This document shows, one piece after another, positions 46,968 through 57,644 of a stretch of 64,000 nt of DNA. The DNA lies in NCBI RefSeq assembly GCF_030247195.1, contig NC_080671.1:83636370-83700369 (forward strand), written 5' to 3'. The position numbers and the translations under genes were made by a program. How positions within the stretch are numbered: position 1 is the first letter of the stretch; every line of letters begins with the position of its first letter. Under the pieces are notes generated by a model. The model was given only the letters and a program-made list of their open reading frames with translations, was not told the origin of the DNA and ran no database searches. The stretch is from Topomyia yanbarensis. Lineage: Eukaryota > Arthropoda > Insecta > Diptera > Culicidae.

Positions 46968-47195
46968 ATGAACCATTACAAACGAAAGATACAAAAACGT
47001 GATGAATATAGTATTCGTCTAGTAATTGCTCCTAGAAAAATGGGAATATCTTTACGTACTACTGCTCGTGATTTTGACATTCCAAGATTGACACAGAATT
47101 CCATTTTATTCATGCTACAATTCAATAACATAACATTCATTGATTTATTTTCAATGATAAATCCATATAATTTGGGTAGTATCTATACTAAATGA
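46968..47195 (+). pseudogene. Remnant of pogo-superfamily transposase N-terminus (psq-type HTH)
   Basis: A 75-codon frame begins MNHYKRKIQKRDEYS and continues MGISLRTTARDFDIPRLT. In pipsqueak/CENP-B-like DNA-binding domains of pogo, Tigger and jerky proteins the second helix and turn read as GxSLRxAAxxFxIPRSTL, so the fit is good over about 40 residues. The expected continuation (second HTH, then DDE catalytic core of several hundred residues) is missing: the frame turns to low-complexity residues and stops at 47195. Position inside a TIR element with TA duplication agrees with this assignment. Possibly read from upstream 46926, but the Met at 46968 sits where family proteins start. Confidence 0.6.
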
Positions 47196-47433
47196 ACCAA
47201 AAACATAGGCGGTCGGGTTTACCCCACCATTTTTGAAAACAGCAAAAATGAACGTTTTCGTAAAACACTTGTGAGATACAAGTTTTCCCATGATAGGAAT
47301 AAAATACTATACATTGAAAGTTGTCCAGAAGTCTAACCTTTAATTTGGTATATAAAACGACTTGATCCGATGTAAAATGAGCATTTTATAGCCAAAACCA
47401 TTTACTAGGTCGGATTTGCCCTACCTTACCCTA

Positions 47434-47800
47434 TTTATTTTATTATCCCAATTTTTTATGGTTTTATTCATATTATTTATTTCAATCATTTTATTAAATG
47501 GTTAGTTTTTCCCAGTTCACATATTTTATTCAGTTTCTTAATTTTATCAATTCGGTTTAGCCAGTCCTTTATGTTATTGTATGATATCTTGTTATCCTGA
47601 AACAATTTAATTTACTCTCTTAATTTCATTACGTTTTAATATCGTCTAATTTTAATTTGAGCTAATTTGATTTATTTATTTTATTAATTTGATTTATGTT
47701 AATCATTCCATCCATTTTATGAATAACTTTTTTATTTTAAATTTTGTTTTGTTTTATTATTTTTCTTTAATTTATTCAGTTTATTCGAAGCGTTATTCGT
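47434..47800. repeat. AT-rich TTATTCATTT tract, block 3
   Basis: TTTTATTCATATTATTT, TTTATTCAGTTT and similar words continue the composition of blocks 1 and 2 immediately after the pogo-type element. Confidence 0.55.
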
Positions 47801-47982
47801 GCACATCTCACATCTAGTTGCTTGTAAATTTAGCGTGTGATCGGCAAGCTAATGAATAATACAACAGTAATATGTGTAAGAAATGTCTCATCTCACTGAT
47901 AGGTGGATTAAATCGGTTTTTTTACTGATTTGGCTATTTTTATGATTGTTATTTCAGAATCCGTGACGTGCTTGAGACTTAA

Positions 47983-48111
47983 CCCTTAAAGGCGTAAATC
48001 ATTTTTTTTTTCGAATGTAGTGAAACTTGTCTCATAGTTTAATACGTTACTGCGACAATTTTGAGATGGTTTTCGCAATGTTGTTTTAAAACAACATAGC
48101 GCATTTAAGGG
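47983..48111. mobile_element. 129-bp piggyBac-type MITE
   Basis: TTAA at 47979-47982 and 48112-48115 bounds CCCTTAAAGGCG on the left and, complemented, CCCTTAAATGCGC on the right. Unrelated in sequence to the larger TTAA elements next door. Confidence 0.7.
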
Positions 48112-49168
48112 TTAACTTGTTTTTTTTTGTTTGAAATGTGTTAAAGCGCTTCATCAAATAAAAAAACCCCAATAATAAATGCAAGATTATCGTCATTTTA
48201 AGGCATAACTTTTTTTTTTGCAATAATTTTTTTTTTTTAAGTACTATCCTTTCCCAGCATACCACGTTTTACTTTAAGCTACTATTTGTACACGTTAAAC
48301 AAAGAATTGAACAAAATACGAGCAATTTTCGTTGTCGACGATACATCACCCGCGTGAACAACTTTCCACGGCGGGATAATCTCTGACCGAGCTAAACTCA
48401 TAGCATCACTCTTCGCTCCAACCTCGGCAGCAGCAGCAGCAGCATATATTTAGTGGTACACCAACAACAAACCGCGCCCAGACAAGACCCGGCCGGCCGG
48501 CCGGGATCCCAGCAGACAGACAAGTCATGCAGCTGAAAACTGCCTCCGGATAAGCGCGTTTTTATCTTGCTTCCCCGGCCGGACATGAAACAGATCCCAT
48601 GCTCAGAAACTTCTCCCGCGAATGAACGACCACTCCTACACAGCCCCTTCCCTTCCTTACCCAGACTCACAAGCGTTTCATATCAGAGACCCTTATCTTG
48701 CATCGCAAAAACCCTTTGGTCGGGCAACGAGCGGTGAGCCGCCGATGCTCGCGCACTTCCAGTAATCATTTGATAAAGTCCTTGAACATACCCACCAGCG
48801 GTACAAAAAAGTGAGTACGGATATTTCCTGCGAGTTGTGTTTTTTTTGTCTGTGCTGAGACCCTCACATGAGACGGATCTTCTTTTTTTGTGGTTCAAGC
48901 GTGCACGCTGAATTCCTCCGCCCGGTATATCAATGTTACTCATGCCTGGTGGGGATTTGTCCCATGATGTCGGCTGAGTTGCAAGTGCGAAACAGTCAGT
49001 CGGTGAAGTTTGTTCTTCGTACTGGAAGAGAGAAAAAAACACAACGAAAAGAAAAACAACAACAAAATAAATTATTCGTAATGCTGTGTACGGTTGAAAA
49101 GAAAAGTGAGAATTTAATTGAAATATCCTCCAAATCTGGAGCGAAGAGGAGTGTCGATGGGGGGAAAA

Positions 49169-49353
49169 GATATATATAGAAAGACAAGTGTAAGGTCTGT
49201 CCGTCGCGGCTAGTGGATCGCTTCGAACGTGACTTGCGCAAAGAATCAATTTTTGTTTCTGCGCGTGGTTGAGTGCCTACTTTTGGCTAGGATAGATGAA
49301 GGAAAAGATTCCTGTTTGCATCAATATTCGGATAGGTATTGACTCGGTGAGTA
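49169..49353 (+). promoter_or_regulatory. Speculative core promoter and non-coding first exon
   Basis: GATATATATAGA at 49169-49180 could be a TATA box. About 30 bp downstream the sequence becomes GC-rich without repeats, and GACTCG|GTGAGTACATTT at about 49341-49358 is a strong splice-donor match. TATA, expected start and donor are all on the plus strand in order. No initiator or DPE match is compelling and no downstream exon is identified. Confidence 0.2.
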
Positions 49354-49851
49354 CATTTCCAAACGGATACCTCACGTGCAACGTCAGTGGCAGTTGAATC
49401 TTCTGAACTTTATATGAAAGTTTCTTCTAGATGCAAACATTCCGGTAGATCTTCCAACATTGCTCTGCAATCTGCTCTGCCAAAGGTATGACCGTAAAAA
49501 CTGGTTCTATCGTGCTCTTCGTCTCCAACCAGCCAAACCCAACCCGACCCGATGTGACTATAGGTAGGACGCAGCGATGACCCATCTTGGGGCTGAGTGA
49601 CTTGTGTACCACCTTCACCACACCTGACGGAGATGTTTTGAGCGCGTAGAGATTTACATAATTGTACGATCGGAGCTACAGCGACCGGCGGCACCAGATT
49701 CCGTGTAGTCACATATTTTTTCCATAGAAAAGTTCCTTCCTACTCCGACGACCGAATGCGAATGCGAACCGCTCGGTCGTAGTTTCGTGGTTCGTTTCTG
49801 GCCTCATACGGTGGGTTATGAGGGGTTGTTCTCTGTTTACGTTCGTTTTAC

Positions 49852-49912
49852 ACTTTTTACATAATAAAGTATAACAATCGCTCGAGCTTTTGAGACTTTT
49901 CTGAGGCCCAAT
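49852..49912 (-). repeat. Truncated end of the CA/GT interspersed repeat
   Basis: TTTTTACATAATAAAGTATA, CAATCGCTCGAGCTTTTGAG and TTTTCTGAGGCCC parallel the first 60 bp of 27170. Confidence 0.5.
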
Positions 49913-50536
49913 TTATTTCTAGGTTTGGATTCTGGCTTCTTAGGTATAGGATTGTGTTATAACACCACGTGTTTCAGACACAGTCGTGTAGCCAGACGGA
50001 GGAGTGGCGTTGGGGGTTAACATCTCCTGCCCCAGCGAACTAAAGTAATTAAAGCATTTTGGAAATCTTCAAACTTATGTTGTAGTGATCCTAAAATTGT
50101 TCAATTTTATTAAATAAATGAAATTAAACGTTCCTGACATTAAAAGACTCATAAATAAACTAATACCGAAAGCCAAATTATTCATTATCCTTAAATTTTA
50201 AATCGAGTTCACATTACATACATACACATACAATTAAAATAAATTCCAGATGAAATCTCACAGTTTCGTAAGTCGATCAACTATCCGAAAACAGTTGTTT
50301 CCGAGCCTTTCAACGGAGCAGACCGATTTACTTCACAGCGGTGTTCGGTGTGTTTATTCAGTGAGTAAATCCAGTACATTGTTCTCGCTGGGACGTTACT
50401 AAAGAAAAGTTTTGTTAGCCTTTTGCTTTCCCCTCGGGTGTTTCTCTTTTCTTTTCCTTTCTCCTCTCTACTATAATCTAATAAAAAAATACATCTATAC
50501 ATTCCCGTTTATAGAACGCTCTGCGCTCGTGCTTAA

Positions 50537-51837
50537 ATGGCAGAGGGCGAAATACCATCTGATGTAATCATGGAAGTCCCTGAACCCCCAAATACTACGT
50601 TCACACTACGAGTTAAAACATGTTTTAACACTATCTTGATAACATTTTTCTTGTTGCTAATTATTATAACGTGTTTTAACTCTGTAGTGTGAACGTAGTA
50701 TAACACTCACATTACTCCTCGTATAATTCAGTACCCACAAGGTTCCTCTGGACCATGGGTGGTATATTTCCTACCCGGCCGTGATAACACGTGTTCGGGC
50801 AAACAAGATACGTGTTCTAGTGAATGATCTCGTCCAGGCAAACGCGATTGCTTGCTGTTAGCGCTTTACGCAGGAATTTAAGGCGTACGTGCCTTGCATG
50901 GCCGTAGAAATCGATGGGGCTGTGTCTGAACCGGGCCTGAAATGCGAAGAACTGTTGGAGCACGGGGTTGGCTGCTTTAAGGACCCCTCACTTTAACAGA
51001 TTAAGATCTTGGAATGCAAACAATTGTATACCGCAAATACGCAAACACCGAGGGAGGTAACACTACCTACTCTTTATCAGGCTCGCTTCGGGTGACCTTC
51101 GCCGGGTCTTCTCTTCCCAACTACATCCTTATTGACAAAGTTCGCCTGTTTTTACCGCGGGTCATGAGCTGCTGCAATTGCAAGCAGTTGGGCCATACAG
51201 CCACCTCGTGTGGAAATAAGAAACGAGGCGGCAAATGCGAGGGAGAGCATTAGAAACTGAAAAGTGTATTTGCTGTGGGGGCCCTTCGCATGCTCTTAAA
51301 TCATGCCCTGCGTACAAGCAGCGCGGGGATAAAATTAAGCGCTCCCTTCAGGAACGCTCGAGGCGCTCTTATGCAGAAATGCTAAAAAATGCTTCGCCAT
51401 CTGTCCTGTCCGAAAATCCCTTTGCTGATTTGGCTAGCGTTGAGCAAGAATCTGATGATCCTCAAGAGGGAACATCTCTCGTTAACTCGAGGGAGTCTAG
51501 GAAGAGGAAAAATCTTGCCTCTGAGAGTGCGCCAACAGCATATAATAAATTCAACGGAAGTGCTGCCCTAAAGCCGAAGCAAGTTGCTCCAGAACTTGGA
51601 AATTTTAATTCTAACAAGGAGTACCCATCACTTCTAGGGACACCAGAAATCCCAAGTGTCCGCTTTGTTCAAACAGACACTCAGTCCAGTAACGGACTAA
51701 TGAAATTTTCTGACATCATGGACTTAATTTTCACAGCTTTCAATGTAACTGATCCTTTTAAAAGCCTTGCAAACATTTTTCAAGCAAAGACTACTAAATG
51801 GCCCCTTCTTGCAGCGATCGTATCCTTCGATGGCTAA
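50537..51837 (+). pseudogene. I-clade retrotransposon gag (ORF1), frameshifted
   Basis: The likely start is ATG at 50537 (MAEGEIPSDV). The nucleocapsid-like ORF1 protein of I-type elements binds element RNA. After a MITE insertion (50595-50698) the core resumes with YPQGSSGPWVVYF (50731 on), a motif of I-type gags. CCHC knuckle 1 lies at 51170-51211 (C-x2-C-x4-H-x4-C). A second, damaged knuckle reads KCEGEH, and knuckle 3 at 51265-51306 is CICCGGPSHALKSC. Frames change at about 51010 and 51240. The C-terminal part (51310-51837) is Ser/Lys-rich and acidic by turns, ending near TKWPLLAAIV. The three-knuckle layout is typical of the I group. Confidence 0.8.
50595..50698. mobile_element. 104-bp palindromic MITE inserted in gag
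   Basis: CTACGTTCACACTAC is the left end and its complement GTAGTGTGAACGTAG the right. GAGTTAAAACA blocks extend the arms to about 30 bp. TA at 50593-50594 and 50699-50700 is the target duplication. It splits the gag frame between PEPPN and the downstream core. Confidence 0.8.
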
Positions 51838-54800
51838 GTCATCGAACGAGCTCACCGATTCGATCACTGTTCTACAGTGATCGAATCGGTTCCTTTAAAT
51901 TTTTACTAAATAGTTTAAAATGTGATGCTTTCGCATTATTTGAAACTTGGTTAACTTCCGATACAAATTTTAACTTCCACAACTATAATATAATTCGTCT
52001 GGATCGAGAAAATCCATATGGAGGAGTACTTTTGCGGATTAAAAAGTGCTATTCTTTCAACCGAATTAACCTCCCTTCGACACCAGGCATTGAAATTGTC
52101 GCTTGTCAAGTTCTAATCAAAGGCACCATTGCATTGCTTCCATTTGCATTCCCACTAGAGCTTCGGTAGGGCACCGAACGCTTTGTAATATCACGGAATT
52201 CTTACCGGCACCGCGGCTAGTTCTAGGAGACTTTAACTCGCACGGTACGGTATGGGGTTTCCTTCACGATGATAATAGATAAACATTAATTCAAGATCTT
52301 TGCGACAATTTCAACATGACCATCTTAAACACGGGATAAATGCGCGGATTCCTACACCACCAGCACGCGCGAGCGCGTTGGATTTATCACTATGCTCGAC
52401 ATCGCTACAGTTAGATTGCATGTGGAAGGAGATCCCTGATCCCCACGGTAGCGATCATTTGCCTATCGTAATTTCAATTGCTAACGGTTCAAGACCATCG
52501 GAAACAATCACGGAACATTGATTGGAAGAGTTACGCGACCGCGATATCCGTTTAAATCGAATCCATCCAAGAGCTTGCTCCGGAGGAAGAGTACAGATTT
52601 TTGGCTGGCTTGATTCTCGACAGTGCGAATCAAGCTCAGACTAAACCAGTACCCAGCGCGAATACCCATGGACGGTCTCCCACCCTGTGGTGGGATAAAG
52701 AGTGCTCAGAGCTGTACGCGAAGAAGTCCACTGCATATATGGCCTTCCGGGAAGACGGGTTACCCGATAGCTATCAGCAGTACGCGTCGCTAGAAAGGCG
52801 AATGAAGAGTTTAATGAAAGCCAAAAAACGCAGTTATTGGCGCCGGTTCATCGACGGGTTAACGAGAGAAACAGCGATGAGCACTCTTTGGGGTACGGCT
52901 CGACGTATGCGTAACCGAAACAGTACCAACGAGAACGTGGAATATTCAAACCGTTGGATATTCGCTTTCGCCAAGAAGATCTGTCCAGACTCTGTCCCGG
53001 TACAGAAAACGTGCCGCGCCGCGTCTCCTCCCGATACCACGAACGAAACACCGTTTTTGATGGTGGAATCCTCAGTTGCTCTCTTGTCATGCAACAAAAA
53101 CGCCTCAGGGTTAGTCAGAATCAAATTCGACTTGCTGAAGAATATGCCTGACACTGCAAAAAGGCGCTTGTTGAACTTATTTAACAAGTTTCTTGAGGGT
53201 AATATTGTCCCTCATGACTGGAGGCAAGTGAAGATCATCGCCTGGTTTTTGGACCAGGAAAACCAGCCTCCGACCACAGCTCATATCGACCGATTGCAAT
53301 GCTGTCCTGTATTCGGAAGTTCTTCGAGAAAATGAACCTGTTTTGGCTCGACAACTGGGTCGAAGCAAATGGCTTACTGTCAGATACACAATTTGGCTTC
53401 CGCAAAGGCAAAGGGACGAACGATTGCCTTGCGTTGCTTTCTACAGAAATCCAAATGGCCTATGCTAACAAAGAGCAAATGGCATCAGTCTTCTTGGATA
53501 TTAAGGGGCTTTTGACTCAGTTTCTATCAACATTCTGTCAGAGAAGCTGCACCAGCATGGTCTTTCACCAATTTTAAATAACTTTTTGCTAAATCTGTTG
53601 TCTGAAAAGCACATGCACTTTTCGCATAGCGATTTAACAACATCGCGATTTAGCTACATGGGTCTTCCCCACGGCTCATGTTTAAGTCCCTGCTCTACAA
53701 TTTTTACGTGAACGACACTCTAAGGCAACTTGCAGAGGATGGAGTAGTTTCTGTAACAGGGCCAAAAGTTGCCGATTTGCAAGAACCATTACAAAATACT
53801 TTGGATAATTTGTCTGCTTGGGCTCTCCAGCTGGGTATCGAGTTCTCCACGGAGAAAACTGAATTGGTTGCCTTCTCTAGGAAGGTTGAGCCGGCGCAAC
53901 TCCAGTTTCTATTAATGGGTGTAACGATCAATCAGGTTTTCACATTTAAATATCTCGGGGTCTGGTTCGACTCTAAAGGTACCTGGGGATGTCACATTAG
54001 GTATCTGAAACAGAAATGCCAACAAAGCATCAACTTTCTCCGGACGATAACTGAAACATGGTGGAGTGCCCACCCAGGACACCTGATCAGGTTATACCAA
54101 ACAACGATATTGTCGGTGATGGAGTACGGGTGTTTCTGTTTCCGCTCCGCTGCGAACATACACTTCAAAAAACTGGAGAGAATTCAGTATCGTTGCTCTC
54201 ATATCGATTGCTCAATCGATGCGACATCTTGAACCCGTTGGTTATTGAAAACTGCGAGAGGCTTGTCGAGCTTAATTCTCAAACCCGTTTTATGTCCTTG
54301 TACTTCGACTACATGGCACAGAGCATCAATCCTTCTTCATATAATCCCGACCGTGTCCCTTTCTTTGACACTCCTAATTCAACTGTATTCTTCGACAGAT
54401 CCATGAAAGAAGAGACCCGTGGAATCCCGGATCATATACGCCCTCAAGTGATACCCAATATATTTTATAATAAATTCCGAGAAGTCGACTGTGACAAAAT
54501 ATTCTACACTGGCTTCGGTGTCTTCAGTGATAATGTCACTGCTTCATTCAAGCTCAATGATTCTGCTTCAGTTTACGTCGCTGAATTAGCCGCTATTTAG
54601 TATGCCCTTGGAACATCGACACTTTGCCCACAGATCACTACTTTATCATTTCTGACAGCCTCAGCTCGATCGAGGCTCTTCGTGCGGTGAAGCCTAAAAA
54701 GCAATTCCTGTATTTTCTGGGGAAGATACGGGAGTCTCTGCGCAAGTTATCTGAAAAATATTACCAGATTACCTTTGTTTGGATCCCCTCTCATTGCTCT

Positions 54801-55322
54801 ATCCCGGGTAATGAAAAGGTCGACTCCTTAGCAAAGGTGAGCGCTTTAGAAGGTGACATCTACGAAAGACCAATTTGCTTCAAGAAATTGTTCAGTACTT
54901 GTCATCAGAGGACACTCGACATTTGGCAAACTTCGTGGAGCAATGGGGAACTTGGACGATGGTTACATTCTATTGTCCCGAAGGTATCAACGAAGCCTTG
55001 GTTCAGGGGGATGGATGTACATCGGGATTTCATACGTGTAATGTCCCGGCTTATGTCCAACCACTACACATTGGATGCGCATTTGCGGCGTATTAGGCTC
55101 ACAGAGAGTGGTCGGTGTACTTGTAATGAAGGTTATCACGACATCGATCACGTTGTCTGGGTATGTGCCAGGTATTGTGGCGCCAAGTCTCAGTTAAAGA
55201 ATCCCCTTCGGGCCCGAGGTAGACCACCCAATATCCCAGTTCGGGATATGTTGGCAAATCGCGATCTCTCCTATATGTCCCTTATTTACATATTTATAAA
55301 AACGATAAACATCCCAATTTAA
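51798..55322 (+). pseudogene. I-clade retrotransposon ORF2: endonuclease, RT, RNase H
   Basis: APE endonuclease at 51880-52520: ETWLTS, NPYGGVLL, GDFNSHGTVWG (about 52226) and GSDHLPI (about 52449). Linker with WWDKECSELY and KKRSYWRRFIDGLTRET (52690-52880). Reverse transcriptase from about 53210: DTQFGFRKGKGTNDCL (53385) and SVFLDIKG (53488), followed by a frame loss. The catalytic box reads LAEDGVV near 53730 where A-D-D is expected, so one catalytic aspartate is changed, and a short segment before it is deleted. RNase H at 54480-54840 keeps AELAAI, ISDSLSS and PSHCSIPGNEKVDSLAK but lacks the first catalytic aspartate block, and a TAG follows AELAAI at 54598. A CxC...H...C region ends the protein (GRCTCNEGYHDIDHVVWVC). 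At least six frame breaks make it dead. RNase H after RT points to the I group. Confidence 0.85.
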
Positions 55323-55790
55323 CCCCTCTCTCTCATTTCTTGTTTCCAGAAGCTCCCTGTGCTACCTTGAAGACCCGACCAGTGCCAGAGTGCCACTATG
55401 CGACCGCCATCGCCCTACATAGAAGGAAACTGAAGCGAGAGCGACCCGATGGTCTGATAACTTCCCCGCGGGTCTGAAGAATACCATCCGCCAACCCGGT
55501 ACTCGACTACCTACTGACAAGACACGGTGACGCTGATCTCCTGTTTGCCCGAAAATTACAAGTTCTGCTCTTCTTTTTATATCATCATATACGCCTTCTC
55601 TTCCCTGTCCATGATACAACTGCTGCTAAACCAATGATCCCCCTTTGAATATCTTAACCAAGCATAAGTCTCCATCAACAAAATCAAATTTGTATTATGT
55701 ATTCCTAGTTTTAAGATAGCTGTAGTTTTTATTCTCCATTCAAACTATTGTTCTCAGGATCTGTCTTTAGATAAAATTTACCCTGATAAT
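55323..55790 (+). mobile_element. Putative 3' UTR of the I-clade element
   Basis: Non-coding sequence after the ORF2 stop. It starts with a pyrimidine-rich stretch and ends in an AT-rich part near ATAATTAAAAGG. No clean tandem tail or target duplication was found, so the 3' limit is approximate. Confidence 0.4.
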
Positions 55791-55794
55791 TAAA

Positions 55795-55910
55795 AGGAAG
55801 CTGCATAAAAAGAATCGCATAACTTTTAAAATCCGCATAAAAACCGCATCAGTTGGAAAATCCGCATAAAAAAGTAGCATAAAAAACCTCATAAAAAACG
55901 GCTACGGTAC
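55795..55910 (-). repeat. GCATAAAA-rich short array
   Basis: GCATAAAA or CATAAAAA occurs at least seven times in 115 bp with irregular spacing, often as CCGCATAAAAA. On the minus strand it directly follows the stop of the LINE fragment at 55917 and could be its repeat-type 3' tail. Confidence 0.5.
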
Positions 55911-55916
55911 TAGTCT

Positions 55917-56400
55917 TCAAAGTATTCGTACAGACAGTTCCCTAATTCTATGTTTAAAAGTATTCTTAGTTATATTAGTATCATATAGGTTGGCTCCATC
56001 ATTAAAATTATGATAGCACACATTGAACGGATTGTTCTGAGCAAAAAGTGTACGACACATAGGAGTCCGAAAGAAATCAGTTCGTCTGGTAGGTCTAGGT
56101 GGTACGTTGACGCGAACCTGGCTCAACAACTCGAAGCTATCAACATTGTTTTCTAAAAGATCAAACACAAAAAGCCGTTGCAGCATTATCCTCCGACTTG
56201 CAAGCGTCGGTAAACGTAGAAGGTTGCATCGTTGTTCATACGGCGGTATTCGAACAGGTACAGAAGCAGTCCATGGCAGCAGGCGCAGAGCGTATCGAAC
56301 AAAATGACACTGAATTCGTTCGACGCGATTGATTTGTACAGCATGAAAAGGCACGCCGTACTCCAGGATGCTATATGTTCTTTCGAAGTAGGACATACAG
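55917..56400 (-). pseudogene. Jockey/CR1-like LINE, RT C-terminal fragment
   Basis: A 159-codon uninterrupted frame reads RTYSILEYGVPFHAV, RVERIQCHFVRYALR, LPWTA, IPPYEQRCNLL and VNVPPRPTRRTDFF, then ends TFKHRIREL. This is the conserved post-RT tail of the group also seen at 21.4 and 57.3 kb. It lacks all catalytic motifs. The intact tail frame with a truncated 5' end suggests a fairly recent 5'-truncated insertion. It abuts a plus-strand element of the same broad group at about 56405. Confidence 0.75.
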
Positions 56401-56429
56401 ATGCTATCCCCGTTGAAAACGCACCCTAA

Positions 56430-57640
56430 TTACAAGCGATTGCGTCCACCTTGACGAGCTATACTGTAATCGCAATCGTAACAGTGAAGGGAAAAACATA
56501 GTGGTGGTGTGCTCTTTGCTGTCTCTAACCGGCTCTCATCCAAACGTAAACACGACACTCAAAATCTCAAACAACTCTGGGTAAATATTCGTGGTCCCTA
56601 TACGAACATCTGCGTGGTTGTAATATATATTCCCCCGATTCCGCAAGTGATGTAGAAGTTATTCAGAAGCACATAGACTCCGTACATGACATCGCAACTT
56701 CCATTAAACCAAATGCGGTATATCTACTGTTTAGAAATTGTAATCAACTCGGACTTTTTTGGAAGAGTACTCCCTCCGGGTATGATTCCTGGACCCTTCT
56801 GAATCAACCTTTTCGAGGGCGAGTACTACCTTACTGAACGGAATGTGTGTACTGAACATGCGGCAAACGTTTACAGCGAATAATAGGCGATATCAAATCC
56901 TGGTCCTCCTGTTTATAAATGAAGAAGCTTCAATGAACTGCACCGTTTCGGAAGCACTTGAGCCGTTAGGTGCTCCGGATGCACATCATCCTCCAGTTCT
57001 TGTAACGCAGCTGGTTTTTTTTTATGATGAGATGTCAGGTAGTCCAATTTTCCCAAAATCAGAGACTCTGATGTACTCTTGGACTCGCAACTAACATTCA
57101 GAAACCATTACTCTCATGTTATAGCACAGGCAAATAGAAATCTTGGCTTCGTTTTAAGAATCGCCAACGTTACTGATCCATATGGTTTGCGGACACTGTA
57201 CTTTCCACTTGTTATGTCTGTCTTGCAAGCTTCAGCAGCGATTTGGTGTCCTTATACGAGCATTTGAACTAACAGCATTGAAGCAGTGCATGCAAGATTG
57301 CTTTGCTCTTAGAACTTTGCCGTGGCGTAATCCAGCAGAGCTATCACCTTACATCCATCGTTGTCATCTGCTCTATATGGAAACTCTAGCCAAAAGCCAA
57401 AATACATTAAGAGCAGTGTTTGATGGGAAAATATTGACCGACCAAATTGATGCCCCAGATATTCTCTCACAAATCAATATCAATGTACCCCCCAGAACCC
57501 TTAGATCGCATAGATTTTTACGACTTGACTTTCAGCGCATCGAGTACGATCAGTACGAATCCATCAGGTGTGTAACGATATATAATGTTTTCAATAGTGT
57601 GTATGATACATGGTCATGTTTTCAAAAATAGACTAAGAAT
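56430..57640 (+). pseudogene. Jockey/CR1-like LINE with RT core deleted
   Basis: The endonuclease part at 56460-57040 shows CDRNRNSEGK, GVLFAVSNRLSSK, LWVNIRGPYTNICVVVIYIP and a position equivalent to the GDFNQ motif that reads LFRNCNQ, so active-site residues are changed. LDLLFINEEAS-like and SEALEPLGAPDAHHPPVLV follow. At about 57040 it jumps to the RT C-terminal region: LDSQLTFRNHYSHVIAQANR, FVLRIANVTDPYGLRTLYF, SAAIWCPYTSI, LRTLPWRNPAELSPYIHRC and VPPRTLRSHRFL. The whole reverse transcriptase core is missing, an internal deletion of roughly 1.5 kb by comparison with family length. Frames change several times. Domain calls are secure; the clade is inferred. Confidence 0.8.
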
Positions 57641-57644
57641 ATAG

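Larger units (their letters stand above)
46060..47431. mobile_element. 1372-bp pogo-type element, non-autonomous
   Basis: TIRs GGGTAAGGTGGGGCAAATCC (left) and, complemented, GGGTAAGGTAGGGCAAATCC (right), one mismatch over the first 24 bp, with TA on each side (46058-46059, 47432-47433). Internal repeats of GGGTAAATCCGACCG / CGGTCGGGTTTACCCC sit near 46875 and 47208. It carries a remnant of a psq-type HTH coding region and a nested piggyBac-type MITE. Length and the lack of a DDE domain make it non-autonomous. Confidence 0.8.
48116..50536. other. GC-richer island; possible host regulatory or first-exon DNA
   Basis: 48.3-49.8 kb is the most GC-rich single-copy-looking stretch of the window, with a CAG trinucleotide run near 48430 and a GGCCGGCCGGCCGG run near 48490. 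The 188-codon minus-strand frame (48683-49249) overlaps a 103-codon plus frame and has only a hydrophobic run (IIYFVVVFLFVVFF) that may be chance, so neither is called. A truncated CA/GT-family end lies at 49852-49912, and a GTGTAGCCAGACGGAGG piece near 49985 recalls the GTGGCGTAGCC family. 50.1-50.5 kb is AT-rich. Confidence 0.4.

Noticed and set aside
48683..49249. 188-codon minus-strand ORF with a hydrophobic run
   Set aside because: It overlaps an open plus-strand frame, has no domain, and the hydrophobic run comes from a poly-A/AAC-rich stretch read in antisense.
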